Source: an uncultured Litorilinea sp. (lineage in GTDB: Bacteria > Chloroflexota > Anaerolineae > Caldilineales > Caldilineaceae). From it: a stretch of DNA of 16,417 nt. The notes beneath the pieces are model-generated. The model searched no databases. It saw nothing but the letters and a program-made list of their open reading frames with translations, and was not told where the DNA came from. The translations under genes and the position numbers were made by a program. The stretch lies in the NCBI GenBank assembly GCA_937922105.1, contig CAKZVN010000047.1:1-16417 (forward strand). The letters run 5' to 3'. Every line of letters begins with the position of its first letter. The first letter of the stretch is position 1. Shown here piece after piece: positions 16,080 to 16,417 of this stretch.

Positions 16080-16114
16080 CACCGTTTTGGAAGCGGCGAG
16101 TTTCCAGAACGGTG
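16080..16114 (+). terminator. Hairpin after the cyclophilin gene (13-bp stem, no T-run)
   Basis: Bases 16080-16092 pair with 16102-16114 (CACCGTTTTGGAA with TTCCAGAACGGTG), giving 13 pairs with one G-T wobble. The loop is short (GCGGCGAGT, with a further possible G-T pair at its base). It begins 17 bases after the stop codon, where a terminator would be expected. No T-tract follows, so intrinsic termination is doubtful; it may act as an mRNA 3'-end stabiliser or a Rho-linked end. Confidence 0.4.
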
Positions 16115-16128
16115 CAGGTAGAGTCACA

Positions 16129-16153
16129 CCGGCGGGCAAGGTACATTCGCCGG
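16129..16153 (+). repeat. Inverted repeat CCGGCG / CGCCGG
   Basis: CCGGCG (16129-16134) is the exact reverse complement of CGCCGG (16148-16153), with 13 bases between. It lies between the hairpin after the cyclophilin gene and the start of the last gene. It could form a second RNA hairpin or mark an operator; a 6-bp GC-only repeat is not rare in this composition. Confidence 0.25.
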
Positions 16154-16163
16154 CGTAGTCGTA

Positions 16164-16182
16164 GACCGGTCCGCCGACCGGT
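16164..16182 (+). repeat. Paired GACCGGT repeats 12 bases apart
   Basis: GACCGGT occurs at 16164-16170 and again at 16176-16182. The core ACCGGT is itself a palindrome, so the pair is both a direct and an inverted repeat. The spacing of 12 bases is about one helical turn, as for binding sites of a dimeric regulator. It lies 16 bases before the start codon of the last gene, where a repressor or an RNA structure could affect its expression. Function is inferred only from placement. Confidence 0.3.
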
Positions 16183-16188
16183 ACGGGG

Positions 16189-16194
16189 GGAGGT
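16189..16194 (+). promoter_or_regulatory. Strong Shine-Dalgarno site (GGAGGT)
   Basis: GGAGGT, preceded by a G-run, lies four bases before the ATG at 16199. It is the closest match to the anti-SD sequence in the window and fixes the start of the final, truncated gene. Confidence 0.65.
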
Positions 16195-16198
16195 GTAG

Positions 16199-16417
16199 AT
16201 GAACGACGAGAACGCACAGGCAGGGACGCTCCCCGGCGTCCGCTATGTCACGGAAACCACCGACCGCGGGCGCCCCCTGCGTGTAGCGGCAAGCATTGCT
16301 GCCATCGTCGTCATCACTGCCGCCAGTTTTTGGCTGGCTTTCAACCCGGAGTTCGTCCTGCGCTTCGGCAACTGGGGCTACCTGGGCGCGTTCCTGATCA
16401 GCCTAATCGCCAGCGCT
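16199..16417 (+). CDS. Membrane protein, possibly VTT/DedA-like (partial at 3' edge)
   Basis: Seventy-three codons are visible before the window ends. The N-terminal ~30 residues are hydrophilic (MNDENAQAGTLPGVRYVTET). A hydrophobic segment follows (VAASIAAIVVITAASFWLAF), then a short loop, then a second hydrophobic stretch beginning WGYLGAFLISLIASA. The pattern 'YLGAFLISLIASA' after one membrane helix is like the start of VTT-domain (SNARE-associated/DedA-type) proteins, but the diagnostic later motifs are outside the window. The start is fixed by GGAGGT four bases upstream. It is separated from the glycan locus by 136 bases with hairpins, so it is probably a separate transcription unit. The family call is tentative. 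Confidence 0.6.
   Translation, partial: MNDENAQAGTLPGVRYVTETTDRGRPLRVAASIAAIVVITAASFWLAFNPEFVLRFGNWGYLGAFLISLIASA

Noticed and set aside
1..16417. CRISPR array, tRNA, rRNA, insertion sequence or phage genes
   Set aside because: None of the expected repeats, conserved RNA blocks, transposase motifs or phage proteins were seen on either strand.

Overview
This is a GC-rich window with every recognisable gene on the + strand. It holds one end of a cell-surface polysaccharide or glycan assembly locus. The best guess for the source is a Chloroflexota bacterium (Anaerolineae/Caldilineae-like). The reasons are the very large ligase-TPR fusion at 9887-13504, the secreted cyclophilin lipoprotein with (Pro-Thr)n linkers, the high GC, and the scarcity of Shine-Dalgarno sites in half of the genes. 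This is inference from gene style; no rRNA or other taxonomic marker is present.

Layout. (1) 2-946: the C-terminal part of an ABC exporter half-transporter, cut by the window edge. (2) 993-8610: seven consecutive glycosyltransferases, tightly packed: a GT11 fucosyltransferase-like enzyme, an HlpA/GNT-I-like enzyme, GT2, GT4, GT2, GT4 and GT4. (3) 8650-9678: a Gfo/Idh/MocA NAD(P)-dependent sugar oxidoreductase with WlbA/WbpB-like motifs. (4) 9679-9886: the largest gap, with the best promoter in the window (TTGACC-17 bp-TACGAT) and a possible 34-codon leader ORF. (5) 9887-13504: a 1205-residue membrane protein with an O-antigen ligase/polymerase domain, a second membrane block and about eight TPRs. 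(6) 13570-14610: a WecA/TagO-type polyprenyl-phosphate glycosyl-1-phosphate transferase. (7) 14611-16062: a lipoprotein with one intact and one catalytically dead cyclophilin domain. (8) 16063-16198: a gap with a 13-bp-stem hairpin and paired ACCGGT palindromes. (9) 16199-16417: the start of a membrane protein resembling the VTT/DedA family.

How the parts may work together (inference). The WecA-like enzyme would load the first sugar phosphate on a polyprenyl carrier. The glycosyltransferases would extend it, using sugars partly tailored by the oxidoreductase, and the ABC half-transporter could flip the lipid-linked glycan. The ligase/TPR protein would then polymerise it or transfer it to an acceptor outside the membrane. 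No Wzx flippase, Wzz chain-length regulator or nucleotide-sugar synthesis set (for example GDP-fucose genes) is visible here, so these must lie elsewhere if needed.

No CRISPR array, tRNA, rRNA, insertion sequence or phage gene was found.
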